A DNA stretch of 64,000 nucleotides from Taibaiella helva (GCF_003545695.1 NZ_QUZZ01000006.1:280147-344146), one strand, 5' to 3'; positions 18,098-27,152 are shown, counted from the first letter of the stretch. The notes: generated from the letters alone by a model not told the origin. Numbers and translations are program-made.

Positions 18098-19528
18098 ATG
18101 AATTTGTCTGCGGCAAAGAGAAGTGCGATTGTCATTTTGATAATTTTGGATTACCTCACAGCGATCGCTGCCTGGCTGGTCTTTTGGCTGTACAGGCAGC
18201 ATCTGCTGCACAATGCTTTCCCTTCTGTTTACCCCAACGAACGCAACTGGGGCCCGAGAGACTATATTATTTCCTTCCTTATCGTACCCACGTTCTGGAC
18301 CATACTGCATTTCCTGTCGGGGGCTTACTTCGACCTGTACCGCAAGTCGCGCCTTGTAGAGATCTACAGAAGCCTTATTGTAGCCCTTATCGGCTCGCTG
18401 CTGGTAGGCATGGTCGCCTTCTCCAACGATACGGACAGCTTCAAGTACTTTTTCGAGATCACGCTCTGGTATTTCCTTACCCATACCCTCTTCCTGCTGA
18501 GCGCACGCCTGCTGTGGCTCTATAAGATCAAGAGAGACCTGCTCAAGGGTAAGATCGGCTACAACACCCTTATCGTGGGCGGCAATGGTAAAGCCACCAA
18601 GGTCTACAACGAGATCAAGAACAATTCGCATGTGCTGGGCAACGAAGTGATCGGCTTTGTGAGCGCAGATCATAATGTGGCGCCGCTCAATATCGGCAAC
18701 GTGCCCGAGCTGGGAACAATCGACCAGCTGGAGCATATTATCGAAACCCACGGGATCGAAGAAGTGGTGATCGCCGTAGAATCGCACGAGCACAAGAAGC
18801 TGGAGCATATCCTCACCCAGCTCAGCTATACCCCAACGATCATTAAAGTGCTGCCCGACCTGTACGATATCATTTCCGGTTCGGTAAGGATCAATAACGT
18901 ATTCGCGCCGGTGCTGATCAGCATTCACCCCGAGCTGCTGCCCGACTGGCAGAAGGTATGCAAGCGGGCGATCGACATTTTCAGTTCCCTCCTTGCGCTC
19001 ATAGTGCTTTCGCCGCTCTACCTGCTCGCGGCCATTAAGGTAAAGCTTTCGTCTCCCGGGCCGCTTATTTACAAGCAGGAACGGATCGGTTTATTCGGAA
19101 GGCCTTTTTATATCTATAAGTTCCGTTCCATGTACGTCAATGCAGAAGCCGACGGACCGGCATTGAGCAGCGATGATGACAAACGTATAACCCCCTGGGG
19201 CAAAGTGATGCGCAAATGGCGTATCGACGAGCTGCCGCAATTTGTCAATATCCTGCAGGGACACATGTCGCTGGTAGGCCCCAGGCCCGAGCGGAAGTTC
19301 TTCATCGATAAGATCATTGCTACCCATCCGCATTACAAATACCTGCATCGCGTAAAGCCCGGCCTCACTTCCTGGGGTATGGTCCAATATGGCTATGCCG
19401 AAAACGTGGATCAGATGACAGAACGCATGAAATATGACCTTCTTTATATCGAAAACTGCTCCCTGGCGCTCGACATTAAGATCATGCTGTATACCATCAA
19501 GGTGCTGTTCCAGGGAAGGGGAAAATAA
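18098..19528 (+). CDS. Polyprenyl glycosylphosphotransferase (initiating sugar transferase)
   Basis: Integral-membrane enzyme of 476 residues that transfers a sugar-1-phosphate to undecaprenyl phosphate, starting exopolysaccharide or O-antigen synthesis. There are four to five N-terminal helices (about 10-150), a nucleotide-binding-like middle domain (TLIVGGNGKATKVY, about 160-290), a further helix near 300, then the catalytic bacterial sugar transferase domain: SSPGPLIYKQERIG, YKFRSMY, WRIDELPQFVNIL and LVGPRPER. No other polysaccharide genes follow, so it may serve a cluster elsewhere. A bidirectional hairpin lies downstream. Confidence 0.93.
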   Translation: MNLSAAKRSAIVILIILDYLTAIAAWLVFWLYRQHLLHNAFPSVYPNERNWGPRDYIISFLIVPTFWTILHFLSGAYFDLYRKSRLVEIYRSLIVALIGSLLVGMVAFSNDTDSFKYFFEITLWYFLTHTLFLLSARLLWLYKIKRDLLKGKIGYNTLIVGGNGKATKVYNEIKNNSHVLGNEVIGFVSADHNVAPLNIGNVPELGTIDQLEHIIETHGIEEVVIAVESHEHKKLEHILTQLSYTPTIIKVLPDLYDIISGSVRINNVFAPVLISIHPELLPDWQKVCKRAIDIFSSLLALIVLSPLYLLAAIKVKLSSPGPLIYKQERIGLFGRPFYIYKFRSMYVNAEADGPALSSDDDKRITPWGKVMRKWRIDELPQFVNILQGHMSLVGPRPERKFFIDKIIATHPHYKYLHRVKPGLTSWGMVQYGYAENVDQMTERMKYDLLYIENCSLALDIKIMLYTIKVLFQGRGK

Positions 19529-19664
19529 AAAGGTCCTGCAGCCCTCGATTATACGACATCTACGGTCCCCTTCTATATTTACAGCAGGTAGCGGCAATAA
19601 ATTATCCCGTATAAAATCCGGCTTTTTCCTTTAACGATCAGATTCCGGATTGTCCTGAAAAAAC

Positions 19665-19700
19665 AAGAGACCGTTCAAACTTGCTGTTGAACGGTCTCTT
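19665..19700. terminator. Bidirectional terminator
   Basis: A 14-bp perfect stem aagagaccgttcaa / ttgaacggtctctt with an 8-base loop. The A run on its left becomes a T run on the minus strand, so it fits the minus-strand dehydrogenase ending at 19724, and probably the plus-strand gene as well. Confidence 0.82.
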
Positions 19701-19723
19701 CAATAATTAAAAATCGGATTCGC

Positions 19724-20902
19724 TTATTTGAATGCATTGAACCCGGTCACATCCTGGCCGGTGATCAGCAGGTGGATATCATGCGTACCCTCGTAAGTGA
19801 TCACGGATTCCAGGTTCATCATGTGGCGCATAATGCTGTATTCGCCGGTAATGCCCATACCGCCCAGTATCTGGCGGGCTTCGCGGGCAATAGTGATCGC
19901 TGTATGGCAGCTGTTGCGCTTGGCCATAGAGATCTGCTCGGGCGTGGCGCGGCCTTCGCTGCGCAGTACACCCAGGCGCCACACCAGCAGCTGGCCTTTG
20001 GTAATTTCGGTGATCATTTCAGCCAGCTTCTTCTGGGTCAGCTGGAAAGCGCCGATGGGCTTGCCAAACTGTATCCGCTGCTGGGAATAACGCAGCGCTG
20101 TGTCGTAGCAATCCATAGCACAGCCGAGCGCTCCCCAGGCAATGCCGAAACGGGCGCTGCTGAGACAGCCTAGGGGACCTTTCAGTCCCTCAACATTGGG
20201 CAGTATATTTTCTTTAGGCACTTTTACATTGTCAAATACCAGCTCGCCGGTAGCGGAAGCACGCAAGCTCCATTTACCATGTGTTTCGGGTGTGGTAAAA
20301 CCTTCCATGCCGCGCTCTACAATCAGACCTTTGATCTTGCCTTCGGGGTTGCGGGCCCATACCACAGCGATATCTGCGAAAGGTGCGTTGGAGATCCACA
20401 TTTTAGAGCCGTTCAGGATCACGTGGTCGCCTGCGTCGGTATAGTTGGACAGCATGCCGGCCGGGTTGGAACCATGATCAGGTTCGGTAAGGCCAAAGCA
20501 GCCCATCAGCTCGCCGCCGGCCAGCTTGGGCAGGTATTTCATTTTCTGCTCTTCGCTACCATAGGTCAGAATAGGATACATCACCAGGGAGCCCTGTACC
20601 GATGCGGTGGAACGGATACCGGAATCGCCGCGCTCCAGCTCCTGCATCATGATGCCATAGGAAATATAGTCAAGACCGGCACCGCCGTACTTCTGCGGTA
20701 CGAATGGGCCAAAGCAGCCCTGCTCGCCCAGACCTTTAATGATCTGCCTGGGAAATTCTGCGCGTTGCGCATAATCCTCGATAATGGGAGAAATCTCCTT
20801 CTTGACATATGCCCGTACAGAATCACGGATCAGCTTGTGTTCGTCGGTCAGCAGCTCATCCAGCAGGTAGTAGTCGGGATGTTGATATAGGTCTTGAGCC
20901 AT
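19724..20902 (-). CDS. Acyl-CoA dehydrogenase, glutaryl-CoA dehydrogenase type
   Basis: FAD-dependent cytoplasmic enzyme of 392 residues. The ACAD layout is complete: helical N-terminal domain, beta-domain with CFGLTEPDHGSNP and KMWISNAPFADIAVVWAR, and the C-terminal helical domain ending TYEGTHDIHLLITGQDVTG. In that motif the Glu near 371 is the catalytic base position of the glutaryl-CoA dehydrogenase subgroup. The subgroup oxidatively decarboxylates glutaryl-CoA to crotonyl-CoA in lysine and tryptophan breakdown. The ORF extends upstream to 20983, but the ATG at 20902 fits the family N-terminus and a promoter box. Confidence 0.88.
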   Translation of the reverse strand: MAQDLYQHPDYYLLDELLTDEHKLIRDSVRAYVKKEISPIIEDYAQRAEFPRQIIKGLGEQGCFGPFVPQKYGGAGLDYISYGIMMQELERGDSGIRSTASVQGSLVMYPILTYGSEEQKMKYLPKLAGGELMGCFGLTEPDHGSNPAGMLSNYTDAGDHVILNGSKMWISNAPFADIAVVWARNPEGKIKGLIVERGMEGFTTPETHGKWSLRASATGELVFDNVKVPKENILPNVEGLKGPLGCLSSARFGIAWGALGCAMDCYDTALRYSQQRIQFGKPIGAFQLTQKKLAEMITEITKGQLLVWRLGVLRSEGRATPEQISMAKRNSCHTAITIAREARQILGGMGITGEYSIMRHMMNLESVITYEGTHDIHLLITGQDVTGFNAFK

Positions 20903-20930
20903 AAAATGAAATGATAATTTAAATCCGGCG

Positions 20931-20938
20931 CAAAGGTA
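20931..20938 (-). promoter_or_regulatory. -7 element of the acyl-CoA dehydrogenase gene
   Basis: On the minus strand this reads TACCTTTG, an exact TAnnTTTG match, 28 bases before the chosen ATG. It lies inside the 5' extension of the open frame, which supports the shorter protein. Confidence 0.6.
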
Positions 20939-21363
20939 ACAATTTGGCACAAAGGATAGCTTTCGGCCCGAAAAGAAAACCATAGCGTCAGTGACAGGCC
21001 TGCGGTGGTCATCAAGAATAATTATATCTGTATAAATATACTATACTTTAATCTTTGCAAAAGCGGCCCTGGCAAGCCTTTTCATTTTTTCTCCTGCATC
21101 CGGTCCTGCAGGATAAGGGCCAGTACCTGCAGACAGATCAAAAATGGAACGAATTTTGCGGCATATTCCGGTGTGGAAAAGCCCGGTCAAAGCGTAGAAA
21201 CGTTTTCCCTGTAAAAGGTTTTTTTTAACATGGACCGTTAAACTAAACCCAACGACGCTACGTTTTTAATTAGTCTTTCCGGAAAAGAGATATATTGATT
21301 ACCTTGCGGGGTTTTTCCATCAGAAAGGCGTAAAATTTACATTCAAATAAATACCACACAATT
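20939..21363. other. Intergenic region between ACAD and rpoD
   Basis: About 425 bases between divergent genes. No convincing ORF or RNA was found. It must carry the rpoD promoter; an imperfect box (ttagtctttcc near 21270) may be part of it, but I could not identify a clear one. Confidence 0.4.
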
Positions 21364-22221
21364 ATGAGGCAGCTAAAAATTGCTACTCAGATTACGAATC
21401 GTGATTCGCAAGCTGTAGAAAAGTACCTTCAGGAAATCAGCCGTATTTCAATGATCACTCCCGAAGAAGAAACTACGCTGGCGCAGAAGATTCACGTAGG
21501 AGACCAACGTGCGCTGGAGAAATTAGTAAAAGCTAACCTTCGTTTCGTTGTATCTGTAGCCAAACAATACCAGCACCAGGGCCTGTCCCTGAGCGACCTG
21601 ATCAACGAGGGCAACCTCGGCCTGATCAAGGCGGCTCAGCGTTTCGATGAGACCAAGGGCTTTAAATTCATTTCTTATGCTGTATGGTGGATTCGTCAGT
21701 CTATCCTGCAGGCATTGGCCGAGCAGGGTCGCCTGGTACGTCTGCCCCAGAACAAGATCGGCACTTACAATAAGGCCAACAAAGCTTACATTGCTTTTGA
21801 ACAGGAACATGAGCGCGAGCCTTCTACCGAAGAGCTGGCCAGCATCCTGGAAATGAGCGAGACCGAGATCGCCAATATTTTCAGCAGCAATACCCGCCAC
21901 ACTTCTCTCGATGCACCCGTGCATGAAGCAGAGGATGTAGCGATGGGCGATCTGCTGGAAGGCAGCAACGATACCGACGATACCGTGATGAAGGACTCCC
22001 TGAAAGCCGAGATCCAGCGTATCCTCAAATCCCTGAGCGTAAGGGAGGCCGAGATCATCTCCGCTTATTTCGGGCTGGAAGGCGACAGCGGCCCTTCTGT
22101 TGAAGAGATCGGACAGAAATACGACCTCACTAAAGAACGTATCCGCCAGATCAAAGAGCGCGCGATCAAGCGCCTGCAGAAAGCACGCTACAGCGGCTCC
22201 CTGAAATCTTACCTGGGGTAA
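21364..22221 (+). CDS. rpoD: Primary sigma factor RpoD (short Bacteroidota form)
   Basis: RNA polymerase sigma-70 of 285 residues. Region 1.2 (DSQAVEKYLQEIS) starts almost at the N-terminus, so region 1.1 is absent, as in Bacteroidota. Regions 2.1-2.4 (NLRFVVSVAKQY, GNLGLIKAAQRFDETKGFKFISYAVWWIRQSI), 3 (LPQNKIGTYNKA, EREPSTEELA) and 4 (SVREAEIISAYFGL, EEIGQKYDLTKERIRQIKERAIKRL) are all present. This factor reads the TAnnTTTG -7 boxes seen throughout the window. Monocistronic, with a strong terminator. Confidence 0.96.
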   Translation: MRQLKIATQITNRDSQAVEKYLQEISRISMITPEEETTLAQKIHVGDQRALEKLVKANLRFVVSVAKQYQHQGLSLSDLINEGNLGLIKAAQRFDETKGFKFISYAVWWIRQSILQALAEQGRLVRLPQNKIGTYNKANKAYIAFEQEHEREPSTEELASILEMSETEIANIFSSNTRHTSLDAPVHEAEDVAMGDLLEGSNDTDDTVMKDSLKAEIQRILKSLSVREAEIISAYFGLEGDSGPSVEEIGQKYDLTKERIRQIKERAIKRLQKARYSGSLKSYLG

Positions 22222-22236
22222 AATATAATCTGATAA

Positions 22237-22283
22237 CATTGCAAAAAGAACGCCCGGCTGAGCCGGGCGTTCTTTTTGCAATG
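22237..22283. terminator. 23-bp perfect inverted repeat, rpoD terminator
   Basis: The arms 22237-22259 and 22261-22283 are perfect reverse complements with a single central base. The GC core (gaacgcccggc) is flanked by A5 on the left and T5 on the right, so it works in either direction. It lies 15 bases after the rpoD stop. Confidence 0.93.
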
Positions 22284-22517
22284 CCCTGGAGATATCGGAG
22301 AGGTATCAATGGATCAATCAGAAAAGCCAGGGAAGCTAGTCGGGGACGAGCAACGGCCTGAATGGCGGCCGGATACAGATATTTCTTCGCTTCCCCGGTT
22401 TGGCTCCTACGGGATGATGCCAACTGCAAATGAGCGGCTCTGGTGGTCGGGAGGCTAAGCGGCACTGGTTTCGGATACTGCTCCCGCCGCAGATAGTTAT
22501 TTATAAAAGCGTACAAC

Positions 22518-22552
22518 ACCATAAGCGCCCGCTAAAGCCGGGCGCTTATGGT
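22518..22552 (-). terminator. Hairpin after the propeller-like protein gene
   Basis: A 14-bp perfect stem accataagcgcccg / cgggcgcttatggt with a 7-base loop, 23 bases past the stop of the minus-strand gene ending at 22576. There is no T run on that strand. Between it and the rpoD terminator (22284-22517) nothing was identified. Confidence 0.65.
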
Positions 22553-22575
22553 ATATGGTAAACCATTGCGTCGAT

Positions 22576-24228
22576 CTAGTTCCGCGTTATTTTATGGGTG
22601 TAGCTCACTCCGGAACCGGAGAGGCCCAGGTAGTAAACACCAGGCGCAAGTGGCTCCAGGTTGAGCGAAAGTCCTTGTTTCAAAGCGTTGGGCTGAAGCT
22701 TCCGGCTGCGGATCAGGCGCCCCAGCCCATCGGTAAGGACCAGGGACAGCTCCGGATGGTTTTCGCGCGCGCTGATATGGATCACATCTTTCACAGGGTT
22801 GGGATAAAGTATAAGGCCCATCGTCATGTGGAGATCGTCTATGCCGGCCGGAATATCACTGATCGTGATCAGCAGCGAATCTTTTTTGGCCACATCGAAC
22901 AGGGATACGGCCTTTGCCCAGACTGTCCCGTTGCTGAGGCCTGTAACCCTTGCCCCGGCAGCAGTTGCGGCGATGCTGGCATTACCCGTGCCCGGCACAA
23001 TGCTCCAGGTCACATCGCCGTTGATGGAAAGCGGGTAGACAATCGCTTCAACATCCAGAACACTTCCTGTAGCGGCAATTTGCGCCGGCACGCCGCCTAT
23101 GGTACGCACATCGATGCTATCCACCGCTGGCCCTTTCTTGCCATCATACACCGCAACGAACGTTCTGTCGGCATAAGTAAAATCTCCGCCGGCATAGACT
23201 TTGCCCAGGGGAGTTACCTGCATGGCGCGGATCCTGCCGTTTGCTTCCAGCGCGCCGGTGCCGGCGCCCAGCTCTTCCCAGGTCCCTCCGCTCCAACGGG
23301 CGACATATGGCTGACCGGCAGTGTTGGTAAAGTTTCCCGCAGCATATATTTTACCGGTTGCATCCACCGCCAGCTGCTCTATAGTGCCATTGGCATTCAG
23401 CGCGCCCAGCTCCGCCCATACCGTGCCGTTCCATTTTGCCACATAAGGATGAAAGGCGCTATTGGTAAAATTGCCGGCGGCATATACATTACCGGCAGCG
23501 TCACAGGCCAACGCAAGTATCTCCGCATTGGCGCCCAAAGTACCAGCCCCAAGCGCAGTCCAGGCGGTCCCGTCCCATTTGGCTACATACTTGCCCGCAC
23601 TATGGGCAAAGTAACCGGCAGCATAGAAATTACCCGCCGCATCAGCCGCAAGGGCCATAATGGGGCTATCTGCATTCAGCGCACCTGCATCCGCACCCAG
23701 CTCCGTCCAGGCCGTTCCGTTCCAGTGGGCAACATAATATTTTCCTGCGCTATTGCGCAGATCGCCGGCGGCATAGACATCGGCCGGCGTATTGGCGCGG
23801 AGCGCCATAATAGATTCGCCAAAAGCAGCGTTCAATCCATTGGGATCCAGGTCTGTCCAGGTGCTGCCATTCCAGCGGGCCACGCGGGGCTTCCCGTTGC
23901 CGTTGACAAAATCGCCCGCCGCATACACATTGCCGGAAGCATCGGTGCCCAGCACTCTTACCACATCGTTGGTATTTAAACTATTCACGCCGGCGCCCAG
24001 CTCGGCCCATTGCGTGCCGTTCCACCAGGCAACATAGCTGCTTGCGCTGCTGTTCAAAGGGCCGGCAACATATACATTGCCCGCTGCAGAGGTCGTAACC
24101 GCCATTAGCGAATAATCAGCATTCCAGGAACTGAGGCCGGCGCCCAGCTCATACCAGCCTACCTGCGCCGATACGGCACGGCAAAAAATTGTCAGGAGCA
24201 ACCCGATCGAAAAAATTCTTTGATACAT
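22576..24228 (-). CDS. T9SS-exported repeat protein, propeller-like
   Basis: Secreted protein of 550 residues. After a signal peptide (about 1-21, ending AVSAQ) come seven or so repeats of about 50 residues with the pattern W-NGT-W-ELGAG ... AGNVYAAG-F-N-AG--YVA-W, filling residues 22-340. This resembles the blades of a surface propeller. A bacterial Ig-like segment (about 365-440) follows, then a T9SS type A sorting domain (MGLILYPNPVKD to HKITRN). The function of such repeats is not known. Its upstream 378 bases are AT-rich and unassigned. Confidence 0.87.
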   Translation of the reverse strand: MYQRIFSIGLLLTIFCRAVSAQVGWYELGAGLSSWNADYSLMAVTTSAAGNVYVAGPLNSSASSYVAWWNGTQWAELGAGVNSLNTNDVVRVLGTDASGNVYAAGDFVNGNGKPRVARWNGSTWTDLDPNGLNAAFGESIMALRANTPADVYAAGDLRNSAGKYYVAHWNGTAWTELGADAGALNADSPIMALAADAAGNFYAAGYFAHSAGKYVAKWDGTAWTALGAGTLGANAEILALACDAAGNVYAAGNFTNSAFHPYVAKWNGTVWAELGALNANGTIEQLAVDATGKIYAAGNFTNTAGQPYVARWSGGTWEELGAGTGALEANGRIRAMQVTPLGKVYAGGDFTYADRTFVAVYDGKKGPAVDSIDVRTIGGVPAQIAATGSVLDVEAIVYPLSINGDVTWSIVPGTGNASIAATAAGARVTGLSNGTVWAKAVSLFDVAKKDSLLITISDIPAGIDDLHMTMGLILYPNPVKDVIHISARENHPELSLVLTDGLGRLIRSRKLQPNALKQGLSLNLEPLAPGVYYLGLSGSGVSYTHKITRN

Positions 24229-24606
24229 ATTCCCGGTTTATGGTTCTGTACGATTTCAGGGCTTGATTACCCTATACCTGAACAGACGGGTACGATAAAC
24301 CGGCTCTTAGGTAGCGTGCATAAATACAGGTTTCCGGGTAGCATTTCCTAGGTTACTTTGCTCATTCTTACTTGATTAAAATATGCATTTGACAAACATT
24401 CCAATTTCTTCTTAAAACACAATCGCCTATTACTTGCTCTCTCCAAGTCATCTTGAATTAGGTATTCGCAGGAAATGAGACAGATTAGCTATAAGAAAGT
24501 GAGATAAAAACCACCCCGACAAAATGCTGGCAAAATCCATTTTTTGCATAAATTTCACATAATTTAGTATCATAAAGATTTTTTTACTTAAAACCAAACA
24601 TTAAAA
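24229..24606. other. AT-rich intergenic region
   Basis: 378 bases between the divergent propeller-like gene and a lipoprotein gene. It is clearly more AT-rich than most of the window, with short A and T tracts near its right end. No ORF, RNA or repeat was recognised; it must hold promoters for both neighbours. Confidence 0.5.
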
Positions 24607-25209
24607 ATGAAAAAGGTAACAATTCTTTTTGCAGCGCTCGTAATCGTTTATGCTGTAGGTTGCCATAAAAACGAGCAAATCAGCAAGACACAACAGTCAG
24701 CAATTGATTATGGTAAAAAAACGATGACAGCAACTTCATCAGGAAGTGACGAAATGCCTACCGATGGCCCCTATAAGGACTGGATAGCAAACGCAGTTAA
24801 GACAACAAACCCCGCCCGGCTGGTGGCTTTCCAGCAGGTATTTAATCCTACAGAGCCCCTTGCTCCTTACTTAAAGATGACTATGGTAAATGCAACTTTT
24901 CCGGGTATAGGCATGGAAAGCATTGGTGTAATATTAGAACCTGACCATAGCAACGACAGCAAGGTACAGGACTGGGGGATTTACACGGACCCAACTACCG
25001 GAGACCTATTTTATTACGGCTATGCCCTTGGTTGGGATGGATTATGGTATCCGGGGAAATTTTGGCTAATAGATGGCAAATGGGAGTTCTTCAGATTTCA
25101 ACGTTTTGAACAGGAAGGAAATGATAAATGGCCGATTGAGAGCGGTATAGACATGGATAACCTTGCATACACTCCACTTATCAGAATCCTGTTAAAGTAC
25201 ATTGCATGA
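24607..25209 (+). CDS. Hypothetical lipoprotein, AT-rich
   Basis: A 200-residue exported protein with the lipobox AVGC (Cys19) after a short hydrophobic segment. The mature part is rich in Trp, Tyr and acidic residues (DWGIYTDPTTGDLFYYGYALGWDGLWYPGKF) and has no motif I recognise. Its codon use and base content are more AT-rich than its neighbours, as for the next gene, which suggests transfer. It starts on a clear ATG and is followed 49 bases later by another secreted-protein gene on the same strand. Confidence 0.8.
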   Translation: MKKVTILFAALVIVYAVGCHKNEQISKTQQSAIDYGKKTMTATSSGSDEMPTDGPYKDWIANAVKTTNPARLVAFQQVFNPTEPLAPYLKMTMVNATFPGIGMESIGVILEPDHSNDSKVQDWGIYTDPTTGDLFYYGYALGWDGLWYPGKFWLIDGKWEFFRFQRFEQEGNDKWPIESGIDMDNLAYTPLIRILLKYIA

Positions 25210-25258
25210 TTTTAGAATCTGGGCACAATACGCAGCCTGATTGTTTAAATTTGAAACT

Positions 25259-25612
25259 ATGAAATCACTCGTCTTTTTATCCGTTTTTTTGCTGCTAGGT
25301 AATACACTCAATGCTCAAAATATTGATAGCTTAAGAAACAAAAGCCAGGTCACGGATCATCGATTGACAGAAGATAATTTAATGAAAGAGCACAAAGGCA
25401 TGTACCGGCAGACGGTTCCTTCTTATATTATAATTCTCAACTACAACCAGATAATCTCTATGACAGAATATCAACAAGTGAAAGGGAATGGTGATATAAT
25501 TAAAGAGTATGTTATAGAGAATAAGTCTCCTAACGCTTCCGAAGTTGAGAAGATTAGAATTGTAGAATCGAAAAACAAGGACAAGTATAAAGACTTTGGC
25601 ATAAAAGAGTAG
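25259..25612 (+). CDS. Small secreted hypothetical protein
   Basis: A 117-residue protein with a signal peptide (MKSLVFLSVFLLLGNTLNAQ). The mature part is short and charged (EDNLMKEHKGMYRQ, ending YKDFGIKE), with no recognised domain. The frame opens at 25241, but the ATG at 25259 begins the clean signal peptide. Probably in one unit with the lipoprotein upstream and sharing its AT-rich composition. Family unknown. Confidence 0.72.
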   Translation: MKSLVFLSVFLLLGNTLNAQNIDSLRNKSQVTDHRLTEDNLMKEHKGMYRQTVPSYIIILNYNQIISMTEYQQVKGNGDIIKEYVIENKSPNASEVEKIRIVESKNKDKYKDFGIKE

Positions 25613-25624
25613 CAAAAACGAAAG

Positions 25625-25647
25625 ACCGTCCTAACAGGCGGTTTTTG
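25625..25647 (+). terminator. Probable terminator
   Basis: A 6-bp stem accgtc / ggcggt (one G-T pair) is followed by five T, 12 bases after the stop of the small secreted protein. It closes the AT-rich two-gene unit. Confidence 0.65.
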
Positions 25648-26038
25648 TTCACTTCTGATCTTTCGTATAATGCAGCGCCCATACAGCCGCTTTCCGTTTC
25701 CTTCGGGTATAAGCCATTGTTATGGCACCGCGGGCCCGGAGCGCCTGCAACATCTGCGATAATACTGGATTCCGCTTCCGGTTCGATTACGGTTATACTT
25801 AAGCTCCCGGCCATCCTTCGAATTGCAGCCAAAACTTCCAGCCCCTGACCAAAGCTTCGATATCAGCCAGGAACGCCAAGGTGCTTTCAGCTGCGGCTGA
25901 TGGATCCCGCACATCAAATTTGTATAGCAATTTGTGCCGGCAAAAATAGCCGGCCTCTCTTGAAATCCCGGTAACTCTTACTAATTTGCAGTACACCCAA
26001 ATGCCGGACTTATTTCCCCGCTCATTCAAATCACCCGG
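25648..26038. other. Intergenic region without a clear gene
   Basis: About 390 bases. Short ORFs occur on both strands, none with a recognisable domain, signal peptide or start context. One minus-strand frame (25799-26029, ending FWLQFEGWPGA) has a plausible amino acid composition and could be a relic, but I do not call a gene. Confidence 0.35.
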
Positions 26039-26572
26039 ATGATGAAATACCTGAAGAACAGCCTCGCTTTGCTCCTGCTTGCCCTATGTACAATGCCCAC
26101 CCTCGCGCAAACCGGCATGCAGGTGAGACAAAACAATGCTGTAGCTGAGCAAGCAGCGACTGATAAGCTACAGGAGACATGGAACCGGTTTGCCGATGCC
26201 CTGCGCCTTGGTGATACGGCAAGCCTGAGAGCCTTATCCACACCTTATCTCCAGTGCTACAACTGCCCGGGAGACACTACATTCATTCCCTTTGCCCGTT
26301 TCAGGGATCATGTCCCGGAAATTTTCGGCGCCGCTACCCTTGCACGGCTGAAAGACAATACCAAGCTGCGTTTCATCGACAATGGCCATAATGCAGAACT
26401 TTATGCGACCAGCTGTGTGACCAAGCCCCTTCGCCTGTGGCAACCGCATTGCAAGGAAGTATTACTGACCTACATCGATCCTTCCACCGATTTTGAAGGG
26501 GCGCAACAGGCCTTCGCGTTTATCGAGACCAAAGAAGGTTTTAAGTTCTGCGGCTACTCCACGATCCCATAA
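26039..26572 (+). CDS. Secreted hypothetical protein
   Basis: A 177-residue protein with a signal peptide (about 1-24: MMKYLKNSLALLLLALCTMP, cut near LAQ). A helical segment with SLRALSTPYLQCYNCPGDTTFIPF follows, and four Cys (two in C-x-x-C) are spread over the mature part. The general shape recalls small periplasmic SnoaL/NTF2-like proteins, but I am not confident. The ATG at 26039 is followed by a second ATG 3 bases later, and either could be used. Convergent with the YfiT-like gene. Confidence 0.75.
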   Translation: MMKYLKNSLALLLLALCTMPTLAQTGMQVRQNNAVAEQAATDKLQETWNRFADALRLGDTASLRALSTPYLQCYNCPGDTTFIPFARFRDHVPEIFGAATLARLKDNTKLRFIDNGHNAELYATSCVTKPLRLWQPHCKEVLLTYIDPSTDFEGAQQAFAFIETKEGFKFCGYSTIP

Positions 26573-26612
26573 TTTTCCCGCAGTGATGAATACGCCCTGT
26601 TACGTGCTGGAT

Positions 26613-27152
26613 CTACCAGCCCATGCGTTCCCGCAGGCGGAACAGTTGCTCGAAATGATGCCGCCCATGCCAGGCATACATGGCCGTCATCTCCCATAGC
26701 GGCACGCTACGCTGCGTTTCGGGATGAAAATAGGTTCGCTTCCAGTCTTCCGGCTGCAGGTGGTGCAGTACCGCCACCCAGCGGCGGTGCAGGACATGCA
26801 GCAAGGTAATGGATACATTCACCGGCAGCGCCGCTACATCGGGCAATTCCGCCCAGCGCTTTTCCGCGTAGGGTTTTATTTCGGGACTTTGCTCGGTCAG
26901 CGCCAGCTTCAGTCTTACATAGGCGTTAATATGGCTGTCGGCCATATGGTGCACGACCTGGTTCATGGTCCAGCCGCCGGGCCGGTAAGGTGTTTCCAGC
27001 TGCGCCTCATCCAGGTTCTCGATCACGTAATCGTACCATTTGGGCGTAGCCTCTATTTTAGTGATCCATTGCTGCAACAGGGTTTCATCGTAGGTTAATG
27101 GTGCTTCAAAGCGGCCTATCGGGTAGGCCAGCTGTTCCAGTTCTGGCGACAT
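26613..27152 (-). CDS. YfiT-family bacillithiol-transferase-like metal-dependent enzyme
   Basis: DinB-fold protein of 179 residues matching the Bacillus YfiT pattern: LAYPIGRFE at the N-terminus, ETPYRPGGWTMNQVVHHMADSH and WHGRHH near the C-terminus. The metal ligands by position are His68, His162 and His166. The family includes putative bacillithiol transferases and metal-dependent hydrolases; which reaction this one performs is unknown. It is one of five DinB-fold genes in 14.3 kb (the others are at 34787, 36040, 37161 and 40409). Convergent with the secreted protein gene, 40 bases apart. Confidence 0.88.
   Translation of the reverse strand: MSPELEQLAYPIGRFEAPLTYDETLLQQWITKIEATPKWYDYVIENLDEAQLETPYRPGGWTMNQVVHHMADSHINAYVRLKLALTEQSPEIKPYAEKRWAELPDVAALPVNVSITLLHVLHRRWVAVLHHLQPEDWKRTYFHPETQRSVPLWEMTAMYAWHGRHHFEQLFRLRERMGW

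Noticed and set aside
22276..22458. A 60-codon plus-strand frame after rpoD.
   Set aside because: It begins inside the rpoD terminator hairpin and its translation has no recognisable features.
25799..26029. A minus-strand frame ending FWLQFEGWPGA that could be a gene relic.
   Set aside because: No start context, no domain and only 76 codons; not enough to call a pseudogene.
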